A program made the translations under genes and the position numbers. This document shows, piece after piece, positions 14,860 through 23,850 of a DNA stretch of 64,000 nt. Source of the stretch: Brachybacterium kimchii (GTDB taxonomy: Bacteria; Actinomycetota; Actinomycetes; Actinomycetales; Dermabacteraceae); assembly GCF_023373525.1 (NCBI RefSeq), contig NZ_CP097218.1:2418001-2482000 (forward strand), given 5' to 3'. The notes under the pieces are model-generated. The model was not told the origin of the DNA and did not search any database. It saw only the letters and a list, made by a program, of their open reading frames with translations. Each line of letters begins with the position of its first letter. Within the stretch, counting starts at the first letter, position 1.

Positions 14860-16371
14860 ATGACCCGCCCGAACATCGTCTTCATCATGAGCGACGATCA
14901 CGCCGCGCACGCGATCTCCGCGTACGGCAGCCGCGTGAACTCGACCCCGAACCTCGACCGCATCGCCCAGGAGGGCATGCGCATGGACGCCGTGTTCTGC
15001 ACGAACTCCATCTGCAGCCCATCGCGGGCGTCGATCCTCACCGGCACCTACAGCCACGTCAACGGCGTCTCCTCCATCTGGACGGAGATGGACTACCGGG
15101 TGCCCACCTTCATCGACGCCCTCCACGACGACGGCTACGCGACGGCGATGTTCGGCAAGTGGCACCTGGGCGAGCACGGCGTCTCCCGCCCGCGCGGCTT
15201 CGACGCCTGGAAGGTGTTCCCCGGCCAGGGCGACTACGTGGACCCCGCGATGATCGACGAGGACGGCGAGTCGACCGTCCCCGGGTACGCCACCGACATC
15301 GTCACCGACCTCGCCATCGACTGGGTCGACGAGCGTGCGCAGGACGAGCCCTTCTGCATGATGGTCCACCACAAGGCGCCCCATCGCCCGTGGGTGCCCG
15401 ACGAGAAGCACCGCCACCTCTACGCCGACGGGTCGATCCCCGAGCCCGAGACCTTCTTCGACGACCTCGAGTCCCGCTCCAAGGCGGTGCGCGGCGTGCA
15501 CATGACGATCGCCGATGACATGGGCGCCGACGACCTCAAGACCGAGGTCCCCGAGCACCTGCGCGGCGAGGAGAACCGCGAGGAGCGCATGCGCTGGAAG
15601 TACCAGATCTACATGCGCGACTACCTGCAGTGCATCCAGTCGATCGACGACAACGTGGGCAGGCTCCTGGATCACCTCGAGGAGCAGGGCCTGGCCGAGA
15701 ACACCCTCATCGTCTACACCTCCGACCAGGGGTTCTTCCTGGGCGACCACGGCTGGTTCGACAAGCGCCTGATGTTCGACCAGTCGCTGCAGATGCCGAT
15801 GCTGATCCGCTGGCCCGAGCAGATCCAGGCGGGCTCGCGCTGCGACTCGATCATCACCAACGTCGACTTCGCCGCCACCTTCCTCGAGGTGTGCGGCCTG
15901 GATGCCGCCTCCGCCCTGCCCACGTCGCAGGGGCGCAGCTTCCTGCCGCTGCTGCGCGGCGAGCACGTCGAAGACTGGCCGGACGCCATGTACTACCGCT
16001 ACTGGGAGCACGACGACCCGATCCACCACGCCCCCGCCCACTACGGGATCCGCACCGACCGCTTCAAGTACATCCACTACTACGGGGCCGGCCTCGGGGT
16101 GCCCGGAGCCTCGGATCGGATCTTCGAGCCCGAGTGGGAGCTCTACGACCTGCAGTCGGACCCGACGGAGGTCCGCAACGTCGTCGACGACGCGGAGTAC
16201 GCCGGGGTGCGGGCGCAGATGGAGGCGAAGCTCGCCCAGTACCAGCAGCGCTACGCCGACGAGCCCTACCGCGGCGAGGACACCCCGCGCCCGGAATGGG
16301 GACCCTACGACGAAGAGGTCTTCGCCCGCGTGGCGGAGTACGTCGCCGAGATCGACGCGACCAGCAGGTAA
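14860..16371 (+). CDS. Cys-type sulfatase (GlcNAc-6-sulfatase-like)
   Basis: A 503-residue S1-family sulfatase. The N-terminal metal motif (IVFIMSDDHAAHA) and the formylglycine signature CSPSR (Cys52 within TNSICSPSRASILTG) are intact, followed by FGKWHLGEHG and the second metal site TSDQGFFLGDHGWFDK. The overall pattern is most like the mucin-desulfating/N-acetylglucosamine-6-sulfatase branch, but the substrate cannot be read from sequence alone. There is no signal peptide, as the catalytic core begins at residue 5, so it should act in the cytoplasm on imported substrate. AAGGAG precedes the ATG. It is third gene after symporter and lacI, with a 96-bp gap that could hold its own promoter. 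Confidence 0.9.
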   Translation: MTRPNIVFIMSDDHAAHAISAYGSRVNSTPNLDRIAQEGMRMDAVFCTNSICSPSRASILTGTYSHVNGVSSIWTEMDYRVPTFIDALHDDGYATAMFGKWHLGEHGVSRPRGFDAWKVFPGQGDYVDPAMIDEDGESTVPGYATDIVTDLAIDWVDERAQDEPFCMMVHHKAPHRPWVPDEKHRHLYADGSIPEPETFFDDLESRSKAVRGVHMTIADDMGADDLKTEVPEHLRGEENREERMRWKYQIYMRDYLQCIQSIDDNVGRLLDHLEEQGLAENTLIVYTSDQGFFLGDHGWFDKRLMFDQSLQMPMLIRWPEQIQAGSRCDSIITNVDFAATFLEVCGLDAASALPTSQGRSFLPLLRGEHVEDWPDAMYYRYWEHDDPIHHAPAHYGIRTDRFKYIHYYGAGLGVPGASDRIFEPEWELYDLQSDPTEVRNVVDDAEYAGVRAQMEAKLAQYQQRYADEPYRGEDTPRPEWGPYDEEVFARVAEYVAEIDATSR

Positions 16372-16390
16372 GCACCGCATCGCTGACAGC

Positions 16391-16427
16391 GCGAGGGCCG
16401 GATCCGGGGATCGGATCCGGCCCTCGC
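16391..16427. terminator. Bidirectional terminator hairpin between convergent sulfatase genes
   Basis: A perfect 15-bp inverted repeat (gcgagggccggatcc and its complement) around a 7-base loop, placed 20 bp after the first sulfatase stop and 50 bp before the convergent sulfatase stop. There is no T-tract, as is common in high-GC actinobacteria. Confidence 0.75.
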
Positions 16428-16479
16428 GGCTCAACGGGCCGGCGGCGCCCCGTCCCACCAGCGACAGCGCGCCGCGCGC

Positions 16480-18222
16480 TCACTGTGCGACGAGCGCCTC
16501 CCCCACCCGCCGCAGCTGCGCGACGCTCACGAGCCCGGCGGCGGCCATGTCGTACAGGGTCATGCCCGCCGGCACGTTGACGGCCTCGGTGTGGACGACG
16601 CCCGGGACCTCGCGGGCGAGCGCCTCGCGGGCATAGGAGCGCGAGGCGAGCTCGAGCAGCGGGAGCCCGAGCAGATCGGCACCGGGCAGCTCCTCCCGTG
16701 AGGGCATGGCGATCGCCATCTCCGCGGCGCGCTCGGCGTGCGCGCGGGCCAGCAGATGCTCGGTCGTCACCTCGCCCTCGAGGGGAAGGCCGAGGCGCTC
16801 GTACTGGCTGCGCGGTGCATCCGCGGCGCGCATCGCCTCGACGAGCTGGCCGGCCATCCGCAGCTCGACCTCGTCGTCGAGGATCGGCGAGTGCTGATCC
16901 GGATCGGCCTTCAGGTCGAACAGCAGTGTGCCGTGCTGCCAGGGGTTCATCCAGCCGCCGAGCGCGTCCATCCGCATCGTGCGCAGTCCCTTGGTGAATG
17001 CGAAGGGCTCGGCGGGCTCCCATTCGGCGAGCTCATCGACCCCGAAGCGCGAGCGCATGTGCGTGGGCATCAGCGTGAACTCCTCGAGCGGGGCGTTGTC
17101 CCTGCCCGCGCTCGAGCGCATGTACACGTACCGGCCATCGGTGATGTTCACGTGGCCGCCGTGCACGCCGAACAGGGCGGTGCGCTCGCGGGCCGAAGGA
17201 TGCGCGAGGTCCCGTCCCTGCATGTCGGGGGTGGGCTCGATGCCGAAGTAGCGCAGCATCGTGGGGGCGATGTCGATGGTCTGGGCGAGATCGCCGCGGC
17301 GCTCGTCGGCCGCACCGGCGCGCGGGTCCCAGAGGAACATCGGCAGGTGCACGAGCTCGTTGAACCAGGGCTGCACGGACTTCGCCCACCAGCCGTGCTC
17401 GCCGAGCAGGAAGCCGTGGTCGGTGTTGACGATGAGCATCGTGTCCTCCCACAGGCCGTGGGAGTCCATGGCGTCCAGCACCCGCCCCAGCGAACGGTCG
17501 CACATCGAGACCAGCGCCGCGTACTCGCGGCGGGCGTGCTCGACCTGCGCCTCGGGCTCGGTGACCTTCTGATATCCGGGCCAGTCGAAGGCGGGGCCGT
17601 CGTACTGGTGGGGGTAGAGGTCCTTGTAGGCCTGGTGGCTGAAGAAGGGCTCGTGCGGGTCGAACAGCTCGATCTGCAGCATCCAGTCGTCGGCCGCCGC
17701 ATTGGTGTCGATGAAGTGGATGCCCGCGTCGACCGTGCGGGTCTGGGAGTGGTCGGCCTCGGTCGCCATGTAGGTGCGGTTCACGCCGTCCTGGGCGACC
17801 ATGCGCTCGTGCAGCGGGGCGTCGGGCACGCTCTGCGCGACGACTCCCTTCCACGGATCCCCCTCCTGACCACGGAAGAACTCCCAGGTCGAGTAGCGGG
17901 TGTGGTACGTGGCGCCGCCGTCCTCCCAGTAATGGGGGTGATCGGAGGCGAGGTGCGTGTGGACGCCGTGATCCTTGAGGATCTGCGGCATCGAGTCGTC
18001 GAAGGGCTCGAGCGGACCCCAGGAGCGGTGCAGGAAGTTGTACCGGCCGGTGTGCATCTCCCGCCGGGCGGGCATGCAGGGCATCGAGCCGGCGTAGAAG
18101 TTCTCGAAGGTCACGGCGCGCTGGGCGAGACGGGCGAAGTTCGGAGCCTGCACGATCGTGTCGCGGTACTGCTCGAGCATGTGCCGGTTCAGGCTGTCGA
18201 ACATCAGGATGATGGCCTTCAT
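16480..18222 (-). CDS. Cys-type sulfatase, second of three
   Basis: A 580-residue alkaline-phosphatase-superfamily sulfatase. It starts almost directly with the metal site (MKAIILMFDSLNRHML). The activation motif is CMPAR (Cys49 in AGSMPCMPARREMHTGRYN), which satisfies CxPxR but has Ala where Ser is usual. The second metal site NTDHGFLLGEHGWWAKS is intact. The C-terminal 100 residues, after the sulfatase fold, form an additional Ala/Leu-rich helical region. No signal peptide. It shares ATGA with the upstream padR gene, so padR and this sulfatase form an operon. Substrate unknown; it belongs to a different branch from the first sulfatase. Confidence 0.88.
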   Translation of the reverse strand: MKAIILMFDSLNRHMLEQYRDTIVQAPNFARLAQRAVTFENFYAGSMPCMPARREMHTGRYNFLHRSWGPLEPFDDSMPQILKDHGVHTHLASDHPHYWEDGGATYHTRYSTWEFFRGQEGDPWKGVVAQSVPDAPLHERMVAQDGVNRTYMATEADHSQTRTVDAGIHFIDTNAAADDWMLQIELFDPHEPFFSHQAYKDLYPHQYDGPAFDWPGYQKVTEPEAQVEHARREYAALVSMCDRSLGRVLDAMDSHGLWEDTMLIVNTDHGFLLGEHGWWAKSVQPWFNELVHLPMFLWDPRAGAADERRGDLAQTIDIAPTMLRYFGIEPTPDMQGRDLAHPSARERTALFGVHGGHVNITDGRYVYMRSSAGRDNAPLEEFTLMPTHMRSRFGVDELAEWEPAEPFAFTKGLRTMRMDALGGWMNPWQHGTLLFDLKADPDQHSPILDDEVELRMAGQLVEAMRAADAPRSQYERLGLPLEGEVTTEHLLARAHAERAAEMAIAMPSREELPGADLLGLPLLELASRSYAREALAREVPGVVHTEAVNVPAGMTLYDMAAAGLVSVAQLRRVGEALVAQ

Positions 18223-18842
18223 CGGGTGGGCTCCTCGAGGTTCTGCGGTGCGTCGATCTTCACGGCCGGCGCGCTCGGCGGGGTCGACGGTGCGTCCTGG
18301 ATCTGGTCGCGCAGCGCGGCGATCCGCGCGATGTGCGCATCCTTGGCCTCCGCTCCGGCGCGATGAGCCCACTCCCCGACCGCGTCGGCCAGGCCCGCAT
18401 CGAAGGGCAGCTCCGGGGTGCGCTCGAGGCGCCTGTCGCGGAAGCGGTAGCGGGCGACTTCCTGGGTGCGCGCCTCGAGCTCGGTGTCCAGAAGCGCGAT
18501 CAGGTTCTCCCGGTCCATGAATCCGGCGAAGGCGAGCCGGGCCTGGAGGTCCGGCTCCTCGAAGCGCGTGGGCGGCTGGTAGGGGCCGGTGAGCCAGTCG
18601 AGGAAGACGGTCGACCCCTCCTCGGTGAGGCGGTAGCGCTTCGCGTCCGTCGCACCGGGGCGCGGCTCCACGTCGTGGACGACCCACCCCCGCTGCTCCA
18701 TGCCTGCGAGCGAGCGGTAGACCTGGCTCATCTGCGTGTTGGCGCGCAGGAATCGCCCGTGGGTGTCCATGTACTTCTTGAGGTCGTAGCCGGTCGCGGG
18801 CTTCATGGCCAGCACACCGAGCAGCAGGTGCTCGAGCTTCAA
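18219..18842 (-). CDS. PadR-family transcriptional regulator
   Basis: 207 residues. A PadR winged helix (LKLEHLLLGVLAMKPATGYD, MSQVYRSLAGMEQRGWV, wing AKRYRLTEEG) is followed by the Vir_act_alpha_C-like helical dimerisation domain rich in Arg/Glu. The frame is open to 18908, but I chose the TTG at 18842, which follows GGAGG with 5-6 bases spacing and begins exactly at the conserved LKLEHLLLG. The stop overlaps the sulfatase start. PadR proteins usually repress their own operon; a strong palindrome lies 38 bp upstream. Confidence 0.85.
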   Translation of the reverse strand: MKLEHLLLGVLAMKPATGYDLKKYMDTHGRFLRANTQMSQVYRSLAGMEQRGWVVHDVEPRPGATDAKRYRLTEEGSTVFLDWLTGPYQPPTRFEEPDLQARLAFAGFMDRENLIALLDTELEARTQEVARYRFRDRRLERTPELPFDAGLADAVGEWAHRAGAEAKDAHIARIAALRDQIQDAPSTPPSAPAVKIDAPQNLEEPTR

Positions 18843-18879
18843 GGCGCCCTCCTTCGGAGCTGCAGCTGTGGCACGCCCA

Positions 18880-18899
18880 CCATTACACATGTGGAATGG
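18880..18899. promoter_or_regulatory. Candidate PadR operator
   Basis: A 20-bp near-perfect palindrome with ccatt and aatgg outer arms around a cacatgtg core; only one symmetrical pair mismatches. It is centred about 48 bp upstream of the padR TTG and about 186 bp upstream of the divergent MFS-sulfatase operon. A direct repeat ttgtgtcat (18949-18957 and 18982-18990, 33 bp apart) and a TTGACG box (18931) lie between it and the MFS gene and may mark that promoter. Confidence 0.55.
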
Positions 18900-19075
18900 A
18901 TTGCGCAACGGAGCGATCGCCTCGGTTCCATTGACGAGACCGTTCCAGTTGTGTCATCGTCTGCGCAGCGAGGCATTCGCATTGTGTCATGCACAGCGTG
19001 GACGGCCACGTCGGCTCGGACCGCTCGTCGGCGAGCAGTCGCGCCCCGCACCTGACGACGACGACAGGAGTCACC

Positions 19076-20446
19076 ATGACCCACCCCGCGCAGAGCTCGG
19101 ACGCACCCGTGCTCGAACCCGCCGGGCCCGCCCCCTCCACCAAGGTGCCCCACCGCTGGCGGAACCTCATCACGATCACGGGCGCCGAGGTCGTGGACAA
19201 CACCGAGGCGGGCCTGCTGAACACCCTGTTCCCCTCGATCGCCGCCGCGCTGCGCCTCGACAACGGCCACCTCGGCATCCTCAGCGCCCTGGGCAAGTTC
19301 GCCGCGGTCCCGTTCGGTCCGATGTGGGTCTGGATCGCGACGCGGATCGGCCGCAAGCAGGCGCTCATCCTCAACAACGTCATCGGCGGGCTGCTCGGCA
19401 TCGCCGCCGGCATGTCCCCGGGCTTCATCACCCTGCTGCTGTTCAACACGCTCCTGGCCGGCACCGTGAGCTCGGGCCAGCCGCTGACGAACGCGATCAT
19501 CGCCGATTCCTTCGACGAGCGGTCCCGGGCGCGGGCCACCGGCTATTACTACGGCATCCTCACCGCCGTGTCCTCGTTCATCGGCCCCGTCCTCGCCCTG
19601 TTCTCCGGGCACCCCGACGGCTGGCGCTGGGGCATGTGGATCATCGGCGGGATCTGCCTGCTGTCGTCCCTGCTGATCTCCGCCTTCTACCGCGAGCCCG
19701 GCATCGGCGCGGCCGAGGCGCAGCTCGCCGATCTCGATGAGTCGCGGCGCGCATCCAAGGTGACCGTCCGCGGCGTGCTCGCGCTCTTCCGCATCCCCAC
19801 CTTCTCGATCATGATGCTCTCGAGACTGCTCTCGGGGCACCTCCTGATCACCGTCTTCGGCATCCAGTTCCTCGTCACCGAGCGCGGGTTCTCCAACGCC
19901 ACTGCCGCGACGGTCCTCGTGCCCTTCGGACTGGGATACGTGATCGCCACCTTCCTCAGCGGCTACGCCGTCGAGCTGCTCGACAGACTCCTCCCCGACC
20001 ACGGACGCGTCGTGTTCATCCAGGCGGCCCAGTTCCTCTTCGCGATCGCCGCGCTTCTCGGCACTCAGTTCGAGTGGGGCTCGATCGGCGTGTACGCGAT
20101 CTTCTGGGCGCTGTTCGGGGCGACGCAGGGCATGAACCCGCCGGTGAACCGCCCGATCGTCATGTCCGTGGTCCTGCCGGAGCTGCGGGGCCAGGCCTTC
20201 GCGATCTTCCTGACGTTCTTCCAGACGATCGCCTGGGCGCTGTTCTCGCTCTCCGCCGGGTACCTCGCCGAGGCCCTGGGCATCCAGGGCGTGTTCTTCT
20301 GGGTGCTGTTCGTGCTCATGGCCGTCAACGGCGTGATCCTCAGTGCTCTGTACTTCACCTATCCCCGCGACGCCCGGAGAGTCACCGACGAACTGGAGGC
20401 GCGCCGTCGCAGCGCCGTCTCCGCCGAGGGGGAGGTCGCCCGATGA
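19076..20446 (+). CDS. MFS transporter (spinster-like), divergent from padR
   Basis: A 456-residue major-facilitator permease with about 12 membrane helices. The early acidic residues in GAEVVDNTEAGLLNTLFP and the A-motif-like loop ATRIGRKQALILNN are visible. The frame is open slightly upstream (18989), but AGGAG stands five bases before the ATG at 19076. The stop overlaps the third sulfatase gene (ATGA), so transport and desulfation are coupled, as in the symporter operon. Cargo is unknown; import of a sulfated compound is inferred from the pairing. Confidence 0.85.
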   Translation: MTHPAQSSDAPVLEPAGPAPSTKVPHRWRNLITITGAEVVDNTEAGLLNTLFPSIAAALRLDNGHLGILSALGKFAAVPFGPMWVWIATRIGRKQALILNNVIGGLLGIAAGMSPGFITLLLFNTLLAGTVSSGQPLTNAIIADSFDERSRARATGYYYGILTAVSSFIGPVLALFSGHPDGWRWGMWIIGGICLLSSLLISAFYREPGIGAAEAQLADLDESRRASKVTVRGVLALFRIPTFSIMMLSRLLSGHLLITVFGIQFLVTERGFSNATAATVLVPFGLGYVIATFLSGYAVELLDRLLPDHGRVVFIQAAQFLFAIAALLGTQFEWGSIGVYAIFWALFGATQGMNPPVNRPIVMSVVLPELRGQAFAIFLTFFQTIAWALFSLSAGYLAEALGIQGVFFWVLFVLMAVNGVILSALYFTYPRDARRVTDELEARRRSAVSAEGEVAR

Positions 20447-22131
20447 CACGCGAGACACCGGCGTCGCCGCCGAACCGGCCCAACATCCTGTGGATCACGA
20501 CCCACGACATCAACCCCCACCTGGGCTGCTACGCCGGCGCCTATCCCGGCGCGGAGCACGCGGTCACCCCGCACCTCGACGATCTCGCATCCGAGGGACT
20601 CCGCTTCGACAATGCGTTCGCCTCGGCGCCGATCTGCGCGCCCTCCCGCTCGGCGATCATCACGGGCTGCCACCCGGCGTCCATCGGGACGATCCACATG
20701 CGCTCGAAGGCCGTCCCGCCGGCCGGTGTCCGCATGTTCACCGAGCACTTCCGGGAAGCCGGCTACTACGTCACCAACAACTCCTTCACCGACTTCCAGA
20801 TGGCGACGCCCTGGAGCGCCTTCGACGAGTGCAGCGACACCGCGCACTGGCGGGACCGCCCGGACCCTGACCAGCCGTTCTTCGCGACCTTCCATGGGCT
20901 CATCACGCACGAGTCGCAGATCCATCTGGACGACGAGTCGTTCGAGGAGCGCGTGCCGCACGTGCGCCCCGAGGACCGCCACGCTCCGGAGGACGTCGAG
21001 CTGCCGCCCTACTATCCGGACACCCAGGTGTTCCGGGTCGCCTGGGCCCGCTACCTCGACCTCATCGGTGAGATGGACCATTGGGTGGGTACGATCCTCC
21101 AGCAGCTCGAGGACGACGGTCTCGCGCAGAGCACCCTCGTCGTCTTCTGGAGCGACCACGGCCGCGGGATGCCCCGTGCCAAGCGCTGGGCGAACGACTC
21201 CGGCCTGCACGAACCGCTCCTGATCCGCTGGCCTGGCCGCATCACCCCCGGCACGAGAACAGAGGCGCTCGTGCACCTCATGGATCTCGCCCCGAGCATG
21301 CTCGCTGCGGCCGGTCTCGAGGTTCCCGACCACATGCAGGCGAGACCCTTCCTCGACAGCTCGGGCCGCCTCGACGAGCACGCCAACGACTACGTCTTCG
21401 CCGGCAGGGACCGGATGGGCGATCTGCACGACATGTCCCGCACCGTCCGGGACTCCCGTTACCGCTACATCCGCCACTACCACCCGGACCGCTCACCGAT
21501 GCAGCACTGCACGTACCCCGACAGCCTGAGCACCTGGGCGGAGATGCGGCGCATGGCCACCGCGGAGGTCACCCAGCGGGCGATCGGAGATCTGCCGAGC
21601 TCCCTCACGCCGCTGCAGAGGACCCTCGTCGCCCCCACCAAACCCGAGGAGGAGCTGTACGACCTGCTCGAGGACCCGCACGAGGAGCACGACCTCGCGG
21701 GGGACAGCGCGCACGCGGAGACCCTGGCCCGGCTCTCGACCGCTCTCACGGACTGGCAGGAGCAGATCGGCGACCTGGGGTTCCTCACCGAGGACGAGCT
21801 GCAGGAGCGCTGGCGCCCCGGCGGCGCCTGGCCGTGCACACCCGAACCCGAGGTCGTCGTCGCGCACGGCACGGTCGAGGCTCGCTGCAGCGAATCCTCC
21901 GCCACCATCATCTGGACCGATGACCCACCCGCGGCGCACGACCCCGAAGTCCCGCCGTCGGCCGCGGACAGCATGGGGTCGCCGAGGAACGCGATCGGAT
22001 CCCCCGTCGCCGACGGACGCGCATGGCGCATCCACTGCCCCGCATCACCGATCCCCGCCGATCGCCCCGCGTGGGTCCGCGCCGTGCGACTCGGCTGGCA
22101 ACCCAGTGCGGACGTGGCCGTGCGGAGTTGA
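20443..22131 (+). CDS. Cys-type sulfatase, third of three
   Basis: A 562-residue S1-family sulfatase. Metal site NILWITTHDINPHLGCY, activation motif CAPSR (Cys65 in APICAPSRSAIITG) and second site WSDHGRGMPRAKRW are intact, and NEL-type C-terminal blocks follow (EEELYDLLEDPHEEHDLA). The GRGMPR loop after SDHG resembles the branch often annotated heparan N-sulfatase-like; that is a family guess, not a proven substrate. About 90 C-terminal residues beyond the catalytic fold are Pro/Ala/Ser-rich. No signal peptide. It is coupled to the MFS gene. Confidence 0.88.
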   Translation: MTRETPASPPNRPNILWITTHDINPHLGCYAGAYPGAEHAVTPHLDDLASEGLRFDNAFASAPICAPSRSAIITGCHPASIGTIHMRSKAVPPAGVRMFTEHFREAGYYVTNNSFTDFQMATPWSAFDECSDTAHWRDRPDPDQPFFATFHGLITHESQIHLDDESFEERVPHVRPEDRHAPEDVELPPYYPDTQVFRVAWARYLDLIGEMDHWVGTILQQLEDDGLAQSTLVVFWSDHGRGMPRAKRWANDSGLHEPLLIRWPGRITPGTRTEALVHLMDLAPSMLAAAGLEVPDHMQARPFLDSSGRLDEHANDYVFAGRDRMGDLHDMSRTVRDSRYRYIRHYHPDRSPMQHCTYPDSLSTWAEMRRMATAEVTQRAIGDLPSSLTPLQRTLVAPTKPEEELYDLLEDPHEEHDLAGDSAHAETLARLSTALTDWQEQIGDLGFLTEDELQERWRPGGAWPCTPEPEVVVAHGTVEARCSESSATIIWTDDPPAAHDPEVPPSAADSMGSPRNAIGSPVADGRAWRIHCPASPIPADRPAWVRAVRLGWQPSADVAVRS

Positions 22132-22194
22132 GCACCGCACCCCGTCAGAGATGATCGCCATGGACCGGTTCCGGCACATCGGCCGGTGGCCGCC

Positions 22195-22653
22195 TCAGGT
22201 CCCGCGATGCACCTCGGCGGAGAGCTGCCGGCCCGCGGCGACCTTCTCCAGGAGCGACTGGAGCTGGTGGACCTCCTCGGGCTCCAGGGGCTCGATGTAC
22301 GCACGCTCGTGATCCCGCGCGATCGGGCCCAGCCTCCCCAGCACCTCCCTGCCCTGCTCGGTGAGGCTGACCTCGTGGCTGCGGCGATCCCGGGGGCTGC
22401 GGCGGCGCTCGAGCAGCCCCTTGCCCTCCAGGCGGTCGAGCACCGCGACGATCCTGCTGGGCCCCACTCCCACCTGCTCGCTCACCGCTCGCTGGCTGAC
22501 GCCGGGATTCCGCCCCACCAGGCGCAGCACCCCCGCGTCCCCGGGGGTGATCCCGAGCTCCCCGAGCGCCCGCTCGAAGCCGGCCGAGGCATCGGACCCC
22601 AGCTGGGAGAGCAGGAACGCGATCCGGTGGCGAGGCGGGGGCGAGGACGTCAT
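22195..22653 (-). CDS. MarR-family transcriptional regulator
   Basis: 152 residues. Winged helix with VSQRAVSEQVGVGPSRIVAVLDRLEGKG as recognition region and wing RSPRDRRSHEVSLTEQG. The frame is open to 22683, but the ATG at 22653 better fits the family's usual N-terminus. It is divergent from the membrane-protein/SnoaL pair that it probably controls. Confidence 0.85.
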   Translation of the reverse strand: MTSSPPPRHRIAFLLSQLGSDASAGFERALGELGITPGDAGVLRLVGRNPGVSQRAVSEQVGVGPSRIVAVLDRLEGKGLLERRRSPRDRRSHEVSLTEQGREVLGRLGPIARDHERAYIEPLEPEEVHQLQSLLEKVAAGRQLSAEVHRGT

Positions 22654-22685
22654 GGCACGAGAATAGAGCACTGGACACATCATTC

Positions 22686-22699
22686 ATAGCATGTACTAT
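22686..22699. promoter_or_regulatory. Inverted repeat in the marR/membrane-protein divergent promoter
   Basis: atagcatgtactat, with ATAG/CTAT arms, lies in the 53-bp space between divergent starts and is unusually AT-rich for this genome. It may combine a promoter element with a MarR site. Confidence 0.3.
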
Positions 22700-22706
22700 C
22701 GCTGGC

Positions 22707-23435
22707 ATGAACTTCAGCGACACCCCTCGCACGACTCCCTCTGCCCACGCACGACGCAGACCCATGGGCCCGCACCCGGGGATCGTCGGCGCCGTGTCCC
22801 TCGCACTCGTGATCGCGAGCCTGCTCGTGGCCGCGCCGATGGGCGGTTCCCCCTCGTTCGGGAGCCTCGCCGGTGCGCCCCAGGACCAGTACGGCACCAC
22901 GACGCAGTGGTCGGCCATGCTGCTGCTCGGCTCGGCGGTCCCGCTCGGCATCCTCGCGGCGACGCTCTACTCGCACCTGCGCGGACAGGGGTTCCGCGTT
23001 CCCGGACCGGCGATCGCACTGTTCGGCGGCATCGGCGCCTCGTCGATGCTCATGCTGTCCGCACTGGTCACATGGACGCTGAGCCACGAGGCGATCGCCA
23101 CCGACCCCCGGCTCGCGCGGGCGTTGGAGCTCCTCGCGCAGAGCTCCGGCGGTGTCGCGCACGCCCTCGGCCTCGGCCTGCTCGTGGCCGGGGTCGCGGT
23201 CCCGGGGCTCCTCGGGCGGATGCTTCCCGCCCCGCTCCCCTGGGCGGGCCTCCTCGTCGCCGCGATCTGCGAGGTCAGCGTCCTGTCGCTGGTGATCGCC
23301 CCGCTGGGATTCCTGACCGTCCTCGGCCGTTTCGCCGCGCTCGTCTGGCTCGTCGTCATCGGCTTCGCCCTGTCCAGAACCACCGGGACCCGCACCACCG
23401 GGTCCCGTATCACCACACCGAAGGAGACGTCATGA
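22707..23435 (+). CDS. Six-helix membrane protein, DUF4386-like
   Basis: 242 residues. Hydrophobic segments lie near residues 25-45, 68-88, 100-120, 150-170, 178-198 and 205-225, joined by short loops. I recognise no catalytic motif; the general look is that of DUF4386-type integral membrane proteins of unknown function. The stop overlaps the start of the SnoaL-like gene, and a marR gene diverges from it. Confidence 0.65.
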   Translation: MNFSDTPRTTPSAHARRRPMGPHPGIVGAVSLALVIASLLVAAPMGGSPSFGSLAGAPQDQYGTTTQWSAMLLLGSAVPLGILAATLYSHLRGQGFRVPGPAIALFGGIGASSMLMLSALVTWTLSHEAIATDPRLARALELLAQSSGGVAHALGLGLLVAGVAVPGLLGRMLPAPLPWAGLLVAAICEVSVLSLVIAPLGFLTVLGRFAALVWLVVIGFALSRTTGTRTTGSRITTPKETS

Positions 23436-23821
23436 ACACCATCGATCAGACCATCGCCCTGTGGGCCGACGCCGAGCGCGGCTGCGATGCCCGCACCACC
23501 GAGACCCTGCTGACGGAGGACTTCCAGGGCATCGGCCCCGTCGGATTCCAGCTCTCCCGTGACGCCTGGATCGGCCGTCTCAGCAGCGGCGACCTCCGCT
23601 ACGACGAGCTGTCGCTGAACGAGGTGACCATCCGCGAGCACGGCGACTGCGCCCTCGTGATCGCTCGGCTCGATGTCCGCGGAGAAGCACGGGGCCATCC
23701 CCTTCCCACGACGCGCACCACGTTCAGCGTGGTGAGCGTCGGCGGCGACTGGCGCATCGCGGGCATCCAGCACAGCTTCATCGCGGGAGCGCCCGGGTCG
23801 CCGGTCCCCGGGCCGCGCTGA
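23432..23821 (+). CDS. SnoaL/NTF2-like small protein
   Basis: 129 residues with the DUF4440/NTF2-like layout: an N-terminal helix (IDQTIALWADAERGCDARTTETLLTEDF spread over two helices), a cone of beta strands (CALVIARLDVRGEARG) and the terminal strand SVGGDWRIAGIQHSFI. Members bind or process small molecules, and no active-site assignment is possible here. AAGGAG precedes the ATG. Translationally coupled to the membrane protein upstream. Confidence 0.75.
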   Translation: MNTIDQTIALWADAERGCDARTTETLLTEDFQGIGPVGFQLSRDAWIGRLSSGDLRYDELSLNEVTIREHGDCALVIARLDVRGEARGHPLPTTRTTFSVVSVGGDWRIAGIQHSFIAGAPGSPVPGPR

Positions 23822-23850
23822 GGAGCGGGGACGCCGGCGACGACGAGGCA

